Shown here piece after piece: positions 35,594-46,300 of a DNA stretch of 64,000 nucleotides; the first letter of the stretch is position 1, and each line of letters starts with the position of its first letter. The stretch comes from Agaribacter marinus (GTDB taxonomy: Bacteria > Pseudomonadota > Gammaproteobacteria > Enterobacterales > Alteromonadaceae): positions 62,001 through 126,000 of the forward strand of contig NZ_BSOT01000019.1 of the NCBI RefSeq assembly GCF_030160655.1, given 5' to 3'. The notes below the pieces were generated by a model. That model made no database searches and had not been told where the DNA came from. It saw only the letters and a list, made by a program, of their open reading frames with translations. A program made the translations under genes and the position numbers.

Positions 35594-37483
35594 TTAAGTA
35601 CTGGACTTCACTTTTTCAATCCACGCTGTCACTCGACGTTCTAATAACGCCATAGGCATAGCACCACCCCCTAATACAGTATCGTGAAAGGCGCGAATAT
35701 CAAATTTATCTTGAAGTATAGATTCAGCTTTTTTACGCAATTCTTGTATCTTTATCATACCGATTTTATAGCTAGTTGCTTGCCCCGGAATTACTAAGTA
35801 ACGGCGCACTTCACTGCTTGCCTGTTCGGCGGTAATTGCCGAATTTGCACTAAAGTATTCAACCGCTTGTTTTTCGGTCCAGCCTTTAGCATGTAAGCCC
35901 GTATCAACGACTAGGCGAATCGCCCGCCACATCTCTGAGCCTAAGCGTCCAAACTCTGATAACGGGTCAACATAAGTATTTGGCATTTCTTTCGCCAACC
36001 ATTCAGAATACAAGCCCCATCCTTCGCTGTATGCGGTAAAGCCTGCCTGAGTACGAAAGGTAGGGATTTCGGTGAGTTCTTGTTGAATAGCGATTTGCAT
36101 ATGATGGCCAGGTAAACCTTCATGGTAGGCAATCACTTCTAGTTCTCGCTTTGGCATTGCAGTCATATCTGACAAGTGTGCATAGTAAATACCCGGGCGC
36201 GAACCGTCAGGGGCTGATGGATAATAGTGTTGTGCTGCGCCATCTTGTTCTCTGAAGGCTTCAACACGCTTTACTTCCATATCTGCTTTAGGGAGTATGC
36301 CAAAATATTCGGGTAACACAGCTTTAATGCCGTTAATTGCGGCGGTTGCGTCATCAATATATCCTTGGCGTCCTTCATCTGTATTTGGGTAATATAAGCG
36401 TTCATCTTCCTTGGTATCACGTAAGAAGATAAAAAATTCAGATAGTGAGCCTTCGAAGCCAAATTCTTTTTTAACGGCTTCCATCTCCTCACGCAATCTA
36501 GCGACTTCTGCAAGCCCTATATTGTGGACTTCTTCTGCAGTAAGACTAGTCGTTGTGTGATTGGCCAATCTTTCATTATAAAAATCAGTGCCTTGAGGTA
36601 ATTGATTTGCGCCTATGGCAACTGCGGGCGCGTTTACCTGATCTTCTTTTTGCCAAGCGATTAAGTTTTGGTATGCTGGCAACCATTCATCAATTAACGC
36701 TTTTTTTATGCTACTACGCAATTGCTCTGCTTTATCAGTGTCAATTTTTTCTTGTTCAACTAGCGCAGCTACCTTTTTCTGAGCGTCTGCCCATATTGCA
36801 CTGTCTTCACCATCATCGAAAGGTGCGCCAGTGATTATCTTTGTGGCTTCATCAATCACTGATTCGAAAGCAAAATAAGGCGGCCTAACGCCCTTGTCTG
36901 CAATTTTCTTCGATTGCTTAATTAACTCTTCAAGCGCGACGGCACTGCCAGTTATTCTCGAAAGGTAATTGTCCATGTCTTCACCGCTTTCAACCCTATG
37001 AAAGGCGATAAGTAGCTGTGGAAAAAAGCTGTGTATAGATTGCATTTGTTCAAATACGTAGCTGTTATACCTAAACTTGTCACTTTTTTCTGATTGTTCA
37101 GCCTGATAGACCCAGATGTCGTAAGATATCTTTGCGTCTTCACTCAGTTTGTCGTAATCAAATGATGATTTTAGTTCGACGAGGTTAGCTCGGCCTCTGG
37201 CTAACGCAGCGTCCTGAGCCGCTTCTGAGACATCGTCTATTTCTCCTTGCCGTTCACTTCTGCCTAAAAATGTCAACTGAATGGGACTTTGTAGAAGTTC
37301 TTCTTCGTACTTGGCTTCAAACCATGCATTTAACCGTTTAGTTTCCGCCTGTATTTTCTCGGACGTAGTTGCCATTGCGGTGTCAGCTTGAACGGCTGAG
37401 TTGTTGGTTTCTGTTGTGTTTTTATCGCTGCTGCATCCACTTAAGGCAAGCGTGACAGCAAGCGCAATGATAGTATTTCGCAC
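35594..37483 (-). CDS. DUF885 family lipoprotein, putative metallopeptidase
   Basis: 629 residues. Lipoprotein signal with LSGC at Cys18. DUF885 signatures: ARGRANLVELKSS, the metal-binding YHEGLPGHHMQ (HExxx-HH type, about residue 455), TAYSEGWGLYSEWLAKEM and VIPGQATSYKIGMIKIQELR. Members are thought to be zinc peptidases of the M32-like gluzincin group, located here in the periplasm or outer membrane. The start is a GTG at 37483 with AAGGGA 9-10 bases upstream. It is convergent with the cytochrome gene and apparently monocistronic. Substrate unknown. The 341-bp gap 37484-37824 upstream holds only AT-rich DNA with short TTATTATTAAC-type repeats and presumably two divergent promoters. Confidence 0.88.
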   Translation of the reverse strand: MRNTIIALAVTLALSGCSSDKNTTETNNSAVQADTAMATTSEKIQAETKRLNAWFEAKYEEELLQSPIQLTFLGRSERQGEIDDVSEAAQDAALARGRANLVELKSSFDYDKLSEDAKISYDIWVYQAEQSEKSDKFRYNSYVFEQMQSIHSFFPQLLIAFHRVESGEDMDNYLSRITGSAVALEELIKQSKKIADKGVRPPYFAFESVIDEATKIITGAPFDDGEDSAIWADAQKKVAALVEQEKIDTDKAEQLRSSIKKALIDEWLPAYQNLIAWQKEDQVNAPAVAIGANQLPQGTDFYNERLANHTTTSLTAEEVHNIGLAEVARLREEMEAVKKEFGFEGSLSEFFIFLRDTKEDERLYYPNTDEGRQGYIDDATAAINGIKAVLPEYFGILPKADMEVKRVEAFREQDGAAQHYYPSAPDGSRPGIYYAHLSDMTAMPKRELEVIAYHEGLPGHHMQIAIQQELTEIPTFRTQAGFTAYSEGWGLYSEWLAKEMPNTYVDPLSEFGRLGSEMWRAIRLVVDTGLHAKGWTEKQAVEYFSANSAITAEQASSEVRRYLVIPGQATSYKIGMIKIQELRKKAESILQDKFDIRAFHDTVLGGGAMPMALLERRVTAWIEKVKSST

Positions 37484-37824
37484 TGTAGTTTATCCCTTAT
37501 TGTTTTAGTTATTATTAACCACTTATTATTAACAATTATTGTTTGCCAAAGCGATGGCAGAACAATACTAATATATATTAGCAGTTCATTATTGATAGTC
37601 ATAAAAGTTTCATCGGATTTCATTTTATTGTTGACAATTGTACCGTTTGGTAACAGGTACGAATGGCATGAGTTTAGTAAAGCCAAACGCGAGTGTTTTA
37701 TATTTGGCTGGTTTTCTCAATATTGCGGTGCACTGATAACAATTAGTGGTTGATCTGATATGCAATAGTACGATAGTGTTCAAATACAAAAAATATCCTT
37801 CAAATATAAAAGGTGGGGCCGGGT

Positions 37825-39219
37825 ATGCGTTTGAGCTGTCGCTTATTATTCACGTTGTTTCTTGGCGTGTGCATAGGTGTAAACGTATCAGCTCAGTCAG
37901 AAGTTAATGGCACTACTTCATTATCACTTGATGCGCAGTTAGATGAAGAATTACGCGCGTTATCAATTGACAAAACAACGCTAGCACAAGGCAAAAATAA
38001 ATACATATTGTACTGTCTCGCATGTCATGCAAAAGACCTGTCCGGCGGGAATGGTTTTAATCTTAAAGATGGCGTTTGGGTGCACGGTAATCGGCCAAGT
38101 GACCTTTTTAACAGCGTATCTCGTGGGTTTTTAGCTCAGGGCATGCCAAGCTTCAAAGACATCTTATCAGAGAACGACAGAAAGCAAATCGTTGCTTACG
38201 TTATGTCAAAAAGAGAAGGTTTTGACAACCTAACATATGAAGTATATGCCCTTGATAGTAATGATGACACTTCGCTTGTCGGAAAAACACCCATAAAAAC
38301 TGGGAAACTTCATGACAATCTCATGGACTTTACAATACCGGAAATAAAAGAGTTTGGTGTCGTGTTCGAGGGGGACTTTTATACTTACAACGACCAACCC
38401 ACACGTTTTCGGATGGGAGGGCGTGCATTTGATTTAATGACGTTAGAAATTGACGGTGAATCGGTTGAAAAACTATGGAAAAAAGGCTGGAATCCGACTT
38501 GGCTCCTTAAACCCGGTAAGCAGTATATAAAGCTTACTTATTTGAGTTCAAAAAATCCCGATTATTTAGATACTAACTTTTTAGGCTATGTTACGCCTGA
38601 AGATGGAAGTATTAAATATTTTGCCACAACTGCGAGAGCGCAGGGATTAATGGCAAATCGAACCTACAACATAGAAGCAAAAGCACACCCAGTACTCCAA
38701 CGTAAAAAGATCCATAAACTGCCAGCAGGCACCATTAGCGTTGGACTGCCTGAGAAAGTGAACTTCGCATTTGACCCAAGCAAGTGCGCAATAAATGCAT
38801 TGTGGGTCGGTGATTTTCTTAATATTGGACCAAACATCGATAGAAGAACCGGCGATCCTAGCTTGCCATTGAGTGAGTTTATCTTTTTTGCGCCTAATGG
38901 GATTTCGCCGAGCCAAGGTAATTGCGAGTATTTAGGTTATGCGCGTAATCAAAACATCCGTTTCAATTACTTGCTAAATGGCATTGACGTTTCTCTGTCT
39001 GCTAATTCGTTGGAAAAACACCGCATCTCATTCATTTTTGAGATAAAAAAATTGGACGTTGATGGAGAAAACAAAAAGATGACTTTCTCATTGCCAGATA
39101 TTCCGTCACTCAAATATTTAAGTGAAGACGGAGCTATTGATGAACTCGGTTGGTCCTTTTATCCAAAAGAAAATACTAGTTTTAAGTTGGATGTATTGGT
39201 AAGTAAGGATAGCTCATGA
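37825..39219 (+). CDS. Secreted cytochrome c with PA14-like domain
   Basis: 464 residues from the ATG at 37825, chosen over a GTG 12 bases upstream because AAGGTGG lies at the right distance. Signal peptide ends in VSA (about residue 24). A cytochrome c domain follows with a single CLACH haem motif and a downstream GMPSF Met ligand region (about residues 60-130). Residues about 155-270 look like a PA14 or carbohydrate-binding sandwich (FGVVFEGDFYTYNDQPTRFRMGG, LKPGKQYIKLTYL). The last 170 residues are beta-rich and unrecognised. The next gene overlaps by 4 bases (ATGA) and encodes a propeller dehydrogenase, for which this cytochrome is the likely electron acceptor. I do not know a named family with exactly this domain order. 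Confidence 0.78.
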   Translation: MRLSCRLLFTLFLGVCIGVNVSAQSEVNGTTSLSLDAQLDEELRALSIDKTTLAQGKNKYILYCLACHAKDLSGGNGFNLKDGVWVHGNRPSDLFNSVSRGFLAQGMPSFKDILSENDRKQIVAYVMSKREGFDNLTYEVYALDSNDDTSLVGKTPIKTGKLHDNLMDFTIPEIKEFGVVFEGDFYTYNDQPTRFRMGGRAFDLMTLEIDGESVEKLWKKGWNPTWLLKPGKQYIKLTYLSSKNPDYLDTNFLGYVTPEDGSIKYFATTARAQGLMANRTYNIEAKAHPVLQRKKIHKLPAGTISVGLPEKVNFAFDPSKCAINALWVGDFLNIGPNIDRRTGDPSLPLSEFIFFAPNGISPSQGNCEYLGYARNQNIRFNYLLNGIDVSLSANSLEKHRISFIFEIKKLDVDGENKKMTFSLPDIPSLKYLSEDGAIDELGWSFYPKENTSFKLDVLVSKDSS

Positions 39220-40679
39220 AAGCAACATTGTTTGTGTCAAAGTCACTAGTCGTTAGCGTATTGTTTACATTCTATAGTGCATTCGCGGACAACAGTTTTA
39301 CCGCACCTAAGGGCTACAGTATCGAAACCATTAGTCTACCCGAAAACACAAAAATGAATATTGCAGGCTTGGATGTAGCGTCTAATGGTGATGTCTATGC
39401 TGCTACTCGTCTAGGTGAAGTTTGGGTATTAAAAGGCGGAGCTGACATAAGTAATACAACGCCGATATGGCGTCGTTTTGCAGATGGCTTGCACGAAGTG
39501 ACCGGTCTTTTGGTGGACGACGACAGCATTATGGTTGCGCAAAAACCAGAATTAACTCGACTTGTCGACACGAATAGTGATGATATTGCTGAACAATATT
39601 TGCGGGTTGTCAAAGGTTGGAAATTTCACAATAACTATCATGAATATCATTATGGTCCAGTAAAAGATAATGAAGGGAATTACTATGCGGCGTTGAATTT
39701 AGCGCATGGTGGTAAAACGAGTTTAGCGATGATGGGCAGCGACGGCGGGTGGCGTGGATGGATGTATCAAGTAAACACGAAGGGCGAGTTTGTGCCCTAT
39801 GCCTCGGGCTTACGCTCGCCTGCAGGTATCGGAATTAGTCCATCCCAAGAATTATTTTTTACTGACAATCAGGGGGATTGGATAGCCACGTCTAAATTGC
39901 ATTACGTTGAAAAAGGCAAATTTTATGGGCATCCGGCTTCTTTGATTGATCACCCTGACTACAGTTTTGACAAAGTACATAATATGACGGCAGGTGATTT
40001 TGCGGCGTTAGCGGAGCCACCAACGGTATGGTTTCCTCATCGTGAGGTCGCCAATTCGCCCGGCAATCCTGTATGGGACACAACGGACGGACAATTTGGT
40101 CCATTTGCGGGGCAGATGTTTATTCCAGATTATACGTTTTCAAGTATTTTTCGCGTAATGTTAGATAAGGTAAATGGGCAATATCAAGGCGCCGCAATGA
40201 ATTTTATGGATGGCTTTCAGAGTGGCAACATCCGCATTCAGTTTGATGATAATGGTCAGCTTTGGGTTGGACAAACGGCCAGAGGGTGGCCTACTCGAGG
40301 TAATAAGCCCTTTGGTTTACAAAAAGTTGTTTGGAACGGCGAGCAAGCATTTGAATTACAAAATATAAAACTTACTCGTGCTGGGTTTTCTCTTACATTT
40401 ACCGACACAATCGATGAAACATCTGTAGTTCCCGACGCCTTTAGCATTCATCAATGGCGTTATCGATACAGCAAAGAATATGGGTCGCCAAAACTTGATG
40501 AACAAATTATTGAAGTCACCGATACGGTCCTGTCAGAAGACAAAAAGACGATAAATATTTCACTCCCCCTAACGCCAAACAGGGTATTGTCTATTGCGTT
40601 TGACGGCATAGCGGCAAATAGTCAGCAAACACCAAGTACCACTGAATTGTTTTACACATTAAACCAAGTTATTCATTAG
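39216..40679 (+). CDS. Secreted beta-propeller protein, PQQ-type sugar/sorbosone dehydrogenase-like
   Basis: 487 residues with a signal peptide (about 1-24, ending AFA). Repeated propeller blades are seen: NIAGLDVASNGDVYAATRLGEVW, GLRSPAGIGISPSQELFFTDNQGDW, GKFYGHPA and NIRIQFDDNGQLWVG, the pattern of soluble glucose/sorbosone dehydrogenase-like and related secreted propellers. The C-terminal 120 residues form an extra beta-sandwich. Start overlaps the cytochrome c/PA14 gene (ATGA), which is strong evidence for a coupled pair: substrate oxidation by this protein with electrons passed to the haem. PQQ binding is not proven by the sequence. Substrate unknown; a carbohydrate is the best guess. 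Confidence 0.75.
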   Translation: MKATLFVSKSLVVSVLFTFYSAFADNSFTAPKGYSIETISLPENTKMNIAGLDVASNGDVYAATRLGEVWVLKGGADISNTTPIWRRFADGLHEVTGLLVDDDSIMVAQKPELTRLVDTNSDDIAEQYLRVVKGWKFHNNYHEYHYGPVKDNEGNYYAALNLAHGGKTSLAMMGSDGGWRGWMYQVNTKGEFVPYASGLRSPAGIGISPSQELFFTDNQGDWIATSKLHYVEKGKFYGHPASLIDHPDYSFDKVHNMTAGDFAALAEPPTVWFPHREVANSPGNPVWDTTDGQFGPFAGQMFIPDYTFSSIFRVMLDKVNGQYQGAAMNFMDGFQSGNIRIQFDDNGQLWVGQTARGWPTRGNKPFGLQKVVWNGEQAFELQNIKLTRAGFSLTFTDTIDETSVVPDAFSIHQWRYRYSKEYGSPKLDEQIIEVTDTVLSEDKKTINISLPLTPNRVLSIAFDGIAANSQQTPSTTELFYTLNQVIH

Positions 40680-40711
40680 TAAGGGAATCTGTAGTATAAA
40701 TTGTGGTGAAT

Positions 40712-42340
40712 TTAACGATGCGTTAAAGATTGCGCCATCATCCACAAGTACAAATTTTCATTAAATGGGTAGTCTTGCCTGCGGGCTTTACCAAACCCAT
40801 CCAAGGTAATTACGTGCCCGCTGACTTGGTGGCCGAACCCATCGAAGGTTGTAAATCTTGCAGGCTGGCGAGGGTGGCAATCGTTTATTGCTTCCACTGC
40901 TCGACGGCCTATACTTTCGTTAATAACATTGTCTGCTAAACCGTGAAAAGCCCATACAGGTACTACCGCAGCGTCACATATATTTTGCGGTATCGCCTGA
41001 TTGAAAAAACCGCCAGCAATAGGCACTATCGCCGCGACTTTGTTTGGATATTCTAACGCGTAGCGCCACGCCATTAAGCCACCTTGGCTAAAACCTGCCA
41101 TGTAAATTCGGTTAGTATCTATTTGGTAGTTGGCAATTGCAAAATCAACAAATGCATTCATGCGCTCTATGCTGGGGTTTCTTAGTACCGAACGTTGCGG
41201 AGAAAGGGTGATTAACTGAGATTCATTATTCCATACTCCATCACTTGCTAGTGTGGCTGGGCCGCCACCAAAGGCAAATGCATTGATTGTATCAAATCGT
41301 GTGTCATTGATTGTTGAGGCATCCCCTCCGCCACCGTGATGATAAATGAACAAGGGATATTTTTTGTCAGCGTCTTCGCCATAAGACGCTGGCAGCTGTT
41401 CTATATATCCAAGATGAGAGTTGCTTTCACCGACGGGGCGAACTGAGTAGGATTGTGTGACATCATCAATGACTCTGACAAGCCGAGTTTTAGCGATCGC
41501 ATCATTCCCGTTATTGTCAGTTACTCGGTAACGCAGCAAATAATCGCCCGCAATTGATGAATTGACTTCGCCATGAATAGATATGGCTGCACTTATATCG
41601 TTATCTTGACTATCTATTGCTTGGGCTCCTAATTCTTCATATATGTCGCCGGCGGCTATACGTTGTGTAATGCTGCCATTTATACGTATTTCCGGGCGCT
41701 CATTATTGACCGAGAAATCAGGTGTAGGAGTATTCCAAAAGCCAGGTTCTGGATTGGGGAGGCTTGGCGTTAAATCTTTCCAATTCTCGACGGTAAAGAC
41801 GAGGTCTTGATCTGTGTCCGTTAATTTAATCGTTCGATTGACAACATCTTTTCCGGAAGGACTTACTTCAACGCTACGCCAATTGCCACGAGTAAATTTG
41901 AATACTATTCTGTTACCTGCATCGGTTTGAAAATTTAGTGCGTAATGTCCGTCAATAAGATGTTGAAATGAGAAATCTGAGTTGCTACCACCTGCCCATT
42001 CGTCGATATTGCCTGACATATAGATATTATCACTTAAGGGCGTGTTATTAGGCGCATGCAAGCTTATCGAAACATTGACTAAACCTGTGTACATAGGGTC
42101 TGGCTCACTGCCCGGCGCAGCGATAGGTGGAATGTTAGTCGCATTTGAGGGTGGGCTTGGTTCAGGTGTTTCAGGTACAGCGGGTTCAGGAACTATTGGC
42201 TCAGGAACGACTGGTTCGGGAATCATTGGTGCGGTGGTTGTTGGCGCTTGAGTGTTCGATGGGGGAGGAGAGTCCGAGCTACCACATGCATTAACAAGTA
42301 ACACTACAATAAGGAAAAACCATTGATATTTAGTGTGCAT
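40712..42340 (-). CDS. Secreted lipoprotein esterase: Pro-rich linker, CBM-like, DUF5011-like and alpha/beta-hydrolase domains
   Basis: 542 residues from the ATG at 42340; a GTG 21 bases upstream overlaps the AAAGGA ribosome site and is unlikely. Lipobox VNAC near residue 19, then a P/E/V/T-rich linker (about 22-70). Residues about 80-185 resemble a starch-binding or AMPK-type CBM (NIYMSGNIDEWAGG, NRIVFKFTRGNWRSVE); 200-280 a DUF5011/HYR-type sandwich (INGSITQRIAAGDIYEELGA, GDYLLRYRVTDNNGN). The C-terminal alpha/beta-hydrolase has YPLFIYHHGGGG, GFSQGG with the nucleophile Ser, Asp in HGLADN and His in GFGHQVSG, as in poly(3-hydroxybutyrate) depolymerase or feruloyl/acetyl xylan esterases. It likely deacylates an extracellular glycan or polyester. 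It is convergent with the propeller gene. Confidence 0.85.
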   Translation of the reverse strand: MHTKYQWFFLIVVLLVNACGSSDSPPPSNTQAPTTTAPMIPEPVVPEPIVPEPAVPETPEPSPPSNATNIPPIAAPGSEPDPMYTGLVNVSISLHAPNNTPLSDNIYMSGNIDEWAGGSNSDFSFQHLIDGHYALNFQTDAGNRIVFKFTRGNWRSVEVSPSGKDVVNRTIKLTDTDQDLVFTVENWKDLTPSLPNPEPGFWNTPTPDFSVNNERPEIRINGSITQRIAAGDIYEELGAQAIDSQDNDISAAISIHGEVNSSIAGDYLLRYRVTDNNGNDAIAKTRLVRVIDDVTQSYSVRPVGESNSHLGYIEQLPASYGEDADKKYPLFIYHHGGGGDASTINDTRFDTINAFAFGGGPATLASDGVWNNESQLITLSPQRSVLRNPSIERMNAFVDFAIANYQIDTNRIYMAGFSQGGLMAWRYALEYPNKVAAIVPIAGGFFNQAIPQNICDAAVVPVWAFHGLADNVINESIGRRAVEAINDCHPRQPARFTTFDGFGHQVSGHVITLDGFGKARRQDYPFNENLYLWMMAQSLTHR

Positions 42341-42505
42341 AATTCGTCCTTTAATTGACACATTTTATGTGCAAAATCGCTTTCGTTATATGACATAAAT
42401 ATACTGAGAGTAGACCTAATACTATGCGCTTTCCAGTTATGGCGAGCTATTTAGTGGTTATTCTGTCATAAATAGTGCAACTAAGATCGGCGTCCTTGAG
42501 ATATT

Positions 42506-43216
42506 TTACCAACGATAGATGAATCTAAAGCCACACCATAGCTGATTTTTATTGTCATCAGTACGCTTTATATCGTTGCCTGCAATATTGTATTCGACTG
42601 TTCCTTGCAGTGACAATTTGTCATCAACCCAATAAGACAGTGCGCTTCCAACCATAGAATGACTATAACCATCATACAAGTCACTTGCGTAACCATAGTC
42701 ATAGGCGACACCAAGGTATAGTGAGAGGTTTGAACGGGGATTAATATCTATTTCGTTGCTCAACGTAAACTCAATAAAACTACCATTAGTCTCCTGACTA
42801 TATACATAGTCAATTGACGGTCGTAAGGAGGTCAACACAAGGGTTGATACGCCTGCGGTTAGCTCATGATCGTTTTCATCATCGACGATAAAGTCAATAT
42901 AAGTGTAAGCAAGGTAGTAATCGATGTTTTTGGCGTTGTTCGCATATTCAAGCGTTAGGAGTAATTCTTGATAATCAATGGACGCAGCGTCGCCAACACT
43001 CACATTGACGGAATACGACTCGCTCAAATCTTTTGTCGCAGATAGCCAATATATACCGCCGTCTGTTAGATTGTCTCTGCCTTCGGTAACATATTTATTG
43101 TCAAAGCCTATGCTAAATTCGCTTGCCAAGACGGATGCAAAAATTTGTAAGCTTAGGCATACAAGTAAAGTCTGCATTGGTAAGCGAATTTTATTCGTGC
43201 GCTTGATTGTAATCAA
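42506..43216 (-). CDS. Outer-membrane beta-barrel protein (TIGR02001-like)
   Basis: 236 residues. Signal peptide about residues 14-32 (ends VLAS). The mature protein starts FSIGFDNKYVTEGRDNL, the start seen in the TIGR02001 family of proteobacterial outer-membrane proteins, and alternates aromatic beta-strands through to a C-terminal aromatic FIYRW end, as expected for assembly by BamA. The longest frame starts with TTG at 43216; an ATG at 43177 would also leave a signal peptide, so the exact start is uncertain. Role unknown. Its neighbours give no clue. Confidence 0.72.
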   Translation of the reverse strand: MITIKRTNKIRLPMQTLLVCLSLQIFASVLASEFSIGFDNKYVTEGRDNLTDGGIYWLSATKDLSESYSVNVSVGDAASIDYQELLLTLEYANNAKNIDYYLAYTYIDFIVDDENDHELTAGVSTLVLTSLRPSIDYVYSQETNGSFIEFTLSNEIDINPRSNLSLYLGVAYDYGYASDLYDGYSHSMVGSALSYWVDDKLSLQGTVEYNIAGNDIKRTDDNKNQLWCGFRFIYRW

Positions 43217-43358
43217 AATACTTAAGGGATAAGAATTAATTGCAGGATAATAACGCTATGTGGGTATTAGTGCCACAGGGAAAGTTTTGTAATAGATATG
43301 AAAGGTTTGTTCGATAATCTGCTATGTGTGAGCTAACTCGTGTCTTTCCGGTAACTGA

Positions 43359-46300
43359 CTAATTTACCGATAAGTGGTGTGTAAACGAAGAATGCGTGGA
43401 CGTTAGGATAAATCCTGCCCAATATTTGGGGTGTTTATACCTTCCAGAGCGAATAAACTTCTGCCTACTGGCCTGCAACGCTTTAGTAGAGTCGCCATTA
43501 AACTTAAATAAATTCTTGTAGTAGTGCAGCATGAAGGTAGCCGTCGGCTTGTCTGGTACTTCCCAGAGCGTACCAATCGTTGAGCCAACCCCTTGCGCCA
43601 AAAAACTGTAGGCCAATCCTTTTATACCTTGTCCACCATAAAAACGGCCCATTTCAGACTCACAGGTGCTAAGTACAGCTAGGTCTGCGTTAAATGGTGT
43701 TAGCAATAAATCATCTATGGATAAAAAACCTAAATCATCGATGTCAGATCCTGTATTAACTTTAGCGGTCACAAGCCCAATAAAGTCTTGTTGCGTGTCA
43801 CTGACAAACCCATGCATGCCTACATGCAGTATGCCAGCATTTCTGACATCTTGATTAAAAAATATTGATGCCGTTGCTTGTTGTTCCGTATATACGAGGG
43901 CATCTCCATTTGCGAATAATTTTTGGATATCTATTGCAGATTCACCGGTCCATGGCAGTGGCTTAAAGTTTTTGTACCAGTGATTAAAATCTTTGTCTGT
44001 TGCAATGTTTTGCTGATACGTAGGGTTAGCGACGATAGCTATTTTTTTTCTATCTTTTAACACCTTGTCCTTTTTAGATGTATGAAAATATAGAGAGGCT
44101 GAGGGAGTGCGAGTCAATGTATATTTCTCACCAATATAGGTGTTGTCATTGAACAATTGACTGAAAGATGTTTTATGCAAATCTGCTGTTGGCAGGATAA
44201 TAAGTCCTTGCAAGGTTTTATCTGAAAGCAGCTCGTCACGTATCAATAGATTTGCCTGTTTGTGTTCGGCTGCTATTGACTTGGCATCCAAATGCAATAA
44301 ATCAAAATGCCATTTGTTTTTAGTTACTGTAAATCTATAGTACTGTTCATCTACCGTGATGTATTTTATAAGCGCAGTGCCATCGCTCAATTTCGTTTGT
44401 ACTTGGTCAATATCGATTACGCCGAAGTCATTGGCCGTTATTTCTGCCTCTTTATAGTGCTTCTGAGCAAGATATATATCTTTCGCTTTATTGAGTTCAA
44501 ACTGCAACGTATCTTGCGTTTGGGTACTGTCAGGTCTCGCACTTTTCAGTAATGCTTTGGTTATCTTTGCTCGTTTGTTTAGTTCTTGGGTTATATCCAA
44601 TTCACCGTCACTGCTTTTTGCTTGTGAGAAGTAATATCGTCGTTGTTGGTGCACTGCAGCGTTTATTGTTTCATGCATTGTCCAAATTAATTTATGTGCC
44701 GCTATGTCGTCAATTTGCACGAGAAACGTTGATGCTTCATCAATAAAGTTGACTGCCTGCTGAGTCCAATTTAAGCCTAATTCGTCAGCTTGCAGTGTAT
44801 AAAGTGTTTGAATTACGCGTTGCATAGCTTCTTCAAATAAAATGTGGATACGTTTGATTTTTGCAGTGTCGGATAACTTGCTGGGAATAACTTGAATTTT
44901 AATGGTATTAAGTCGAAGAAAATCGCTGACGTTAGGTATTGTTTTTTGATGCAAGGCCTGGATGAGGCTATTGGTAACGGAAGGTTTTGAATAGGCGATG
45001 CTTGTTTGTGTGAAAAACAACAGATCTTCTATGTCAACGGTATTTACCGAAGAGAAAATTTCTTTTCTTAATTCATCGAACTGCGCATCGTCGAGTATGC
45101 CAAGTTTCGCTCGCGCAAACAGTGCCCTTATTTTTACACCATTGGACAATTTCGGTAGATGCTCCTGTATTAACGGCGCAGATTCTTCAAGCGCATGTAA
45201 CGCCTGATCATATTGGTTTTTGAGTAAGAATAATTTGCCTAATTGGTATTTAGCGTCACCTATGCCGACTTCGTGCTTTAAATGTTCACTTACCTTCAAT
45301 GCTTTATTTAAATATTGCTCGCCTTTGTCATAGTCACCGAGTAAGACATAAGAGAACCCTAAATTGGTATAGCTTAAAGACAAAAACCTAAGATTATTTA
45401 ATTCAACATCATAGTAGATGCTTCTGCGTAAAAAGTGTTGGGACTTAGCGAGTTGACCACTCAGCGCCATAAGCCGCGAAGAGTTGTGAGTAAAATCTGC
45501 TAATAGCCGCTTAAGCTGCATGTTCTTGGGTTGTTGAATAAGGAGACGCTCTAATTCACCAATGGCATCGACAATGATCTGCGCGGCGATTGGATAGTCT
45601 TTCTTTATTCGATAATACGTCGCTAAGCCGTTCTTAATATCGGCAAAACAATCACTCGTTGGATAACGTATTCTGGCATCTTGACACAGGGTAAGTGCAG
45701 TTTCTAAATAAACTCTACCGGTTTCGATTAACGCTTGATTTTCGCCATAGTCGCCTGCTAATAATGATGAAAACCCAAGCAGCGCCAAGCCTTCATACGT
45801 TGGTGTTGCGTCAGGTGTATTTGAAAAGCGCTTATACCATTGTTGCATTGTATTGTAGGCGGTAACGTAGTGTTCCCCAGCAAATTCCATATTTGCTTTA
45901 ATTAACAAGTAATCAAGCATGTGTTTATTGTTTAGTACTTGGCTTGTATTTGCATGTTGAATTGCATCGTTGATAAGAACAGATGCTTCGTCGAGCTGAT
46001 ACGTATTGAGAAATAAGGTGGCGTGTAGTAAGACATGTTGAGGTAAGGTGGGTGTTCCGGCGGCTATCGTTAGGTATTCAGACGGGTTAATAGCGTCGTC
46101 GAAATAAGATTTGTTTACGACCCTTTGTAAACGAGCGAATTCTGTGTATTCAGCATTATTTCGTAGGGGGGTTGCTGTAATTCGCCTGTCCTTGGTAAAT
46201 TGTTTTAGCTGCGAAATACTGCAAGTTTCAAAGTCGCTCTCATAAACAAATAGGGGAAAATGCCGATTGCCTGACGACGCATATTTGTGCGCAGGATAAG

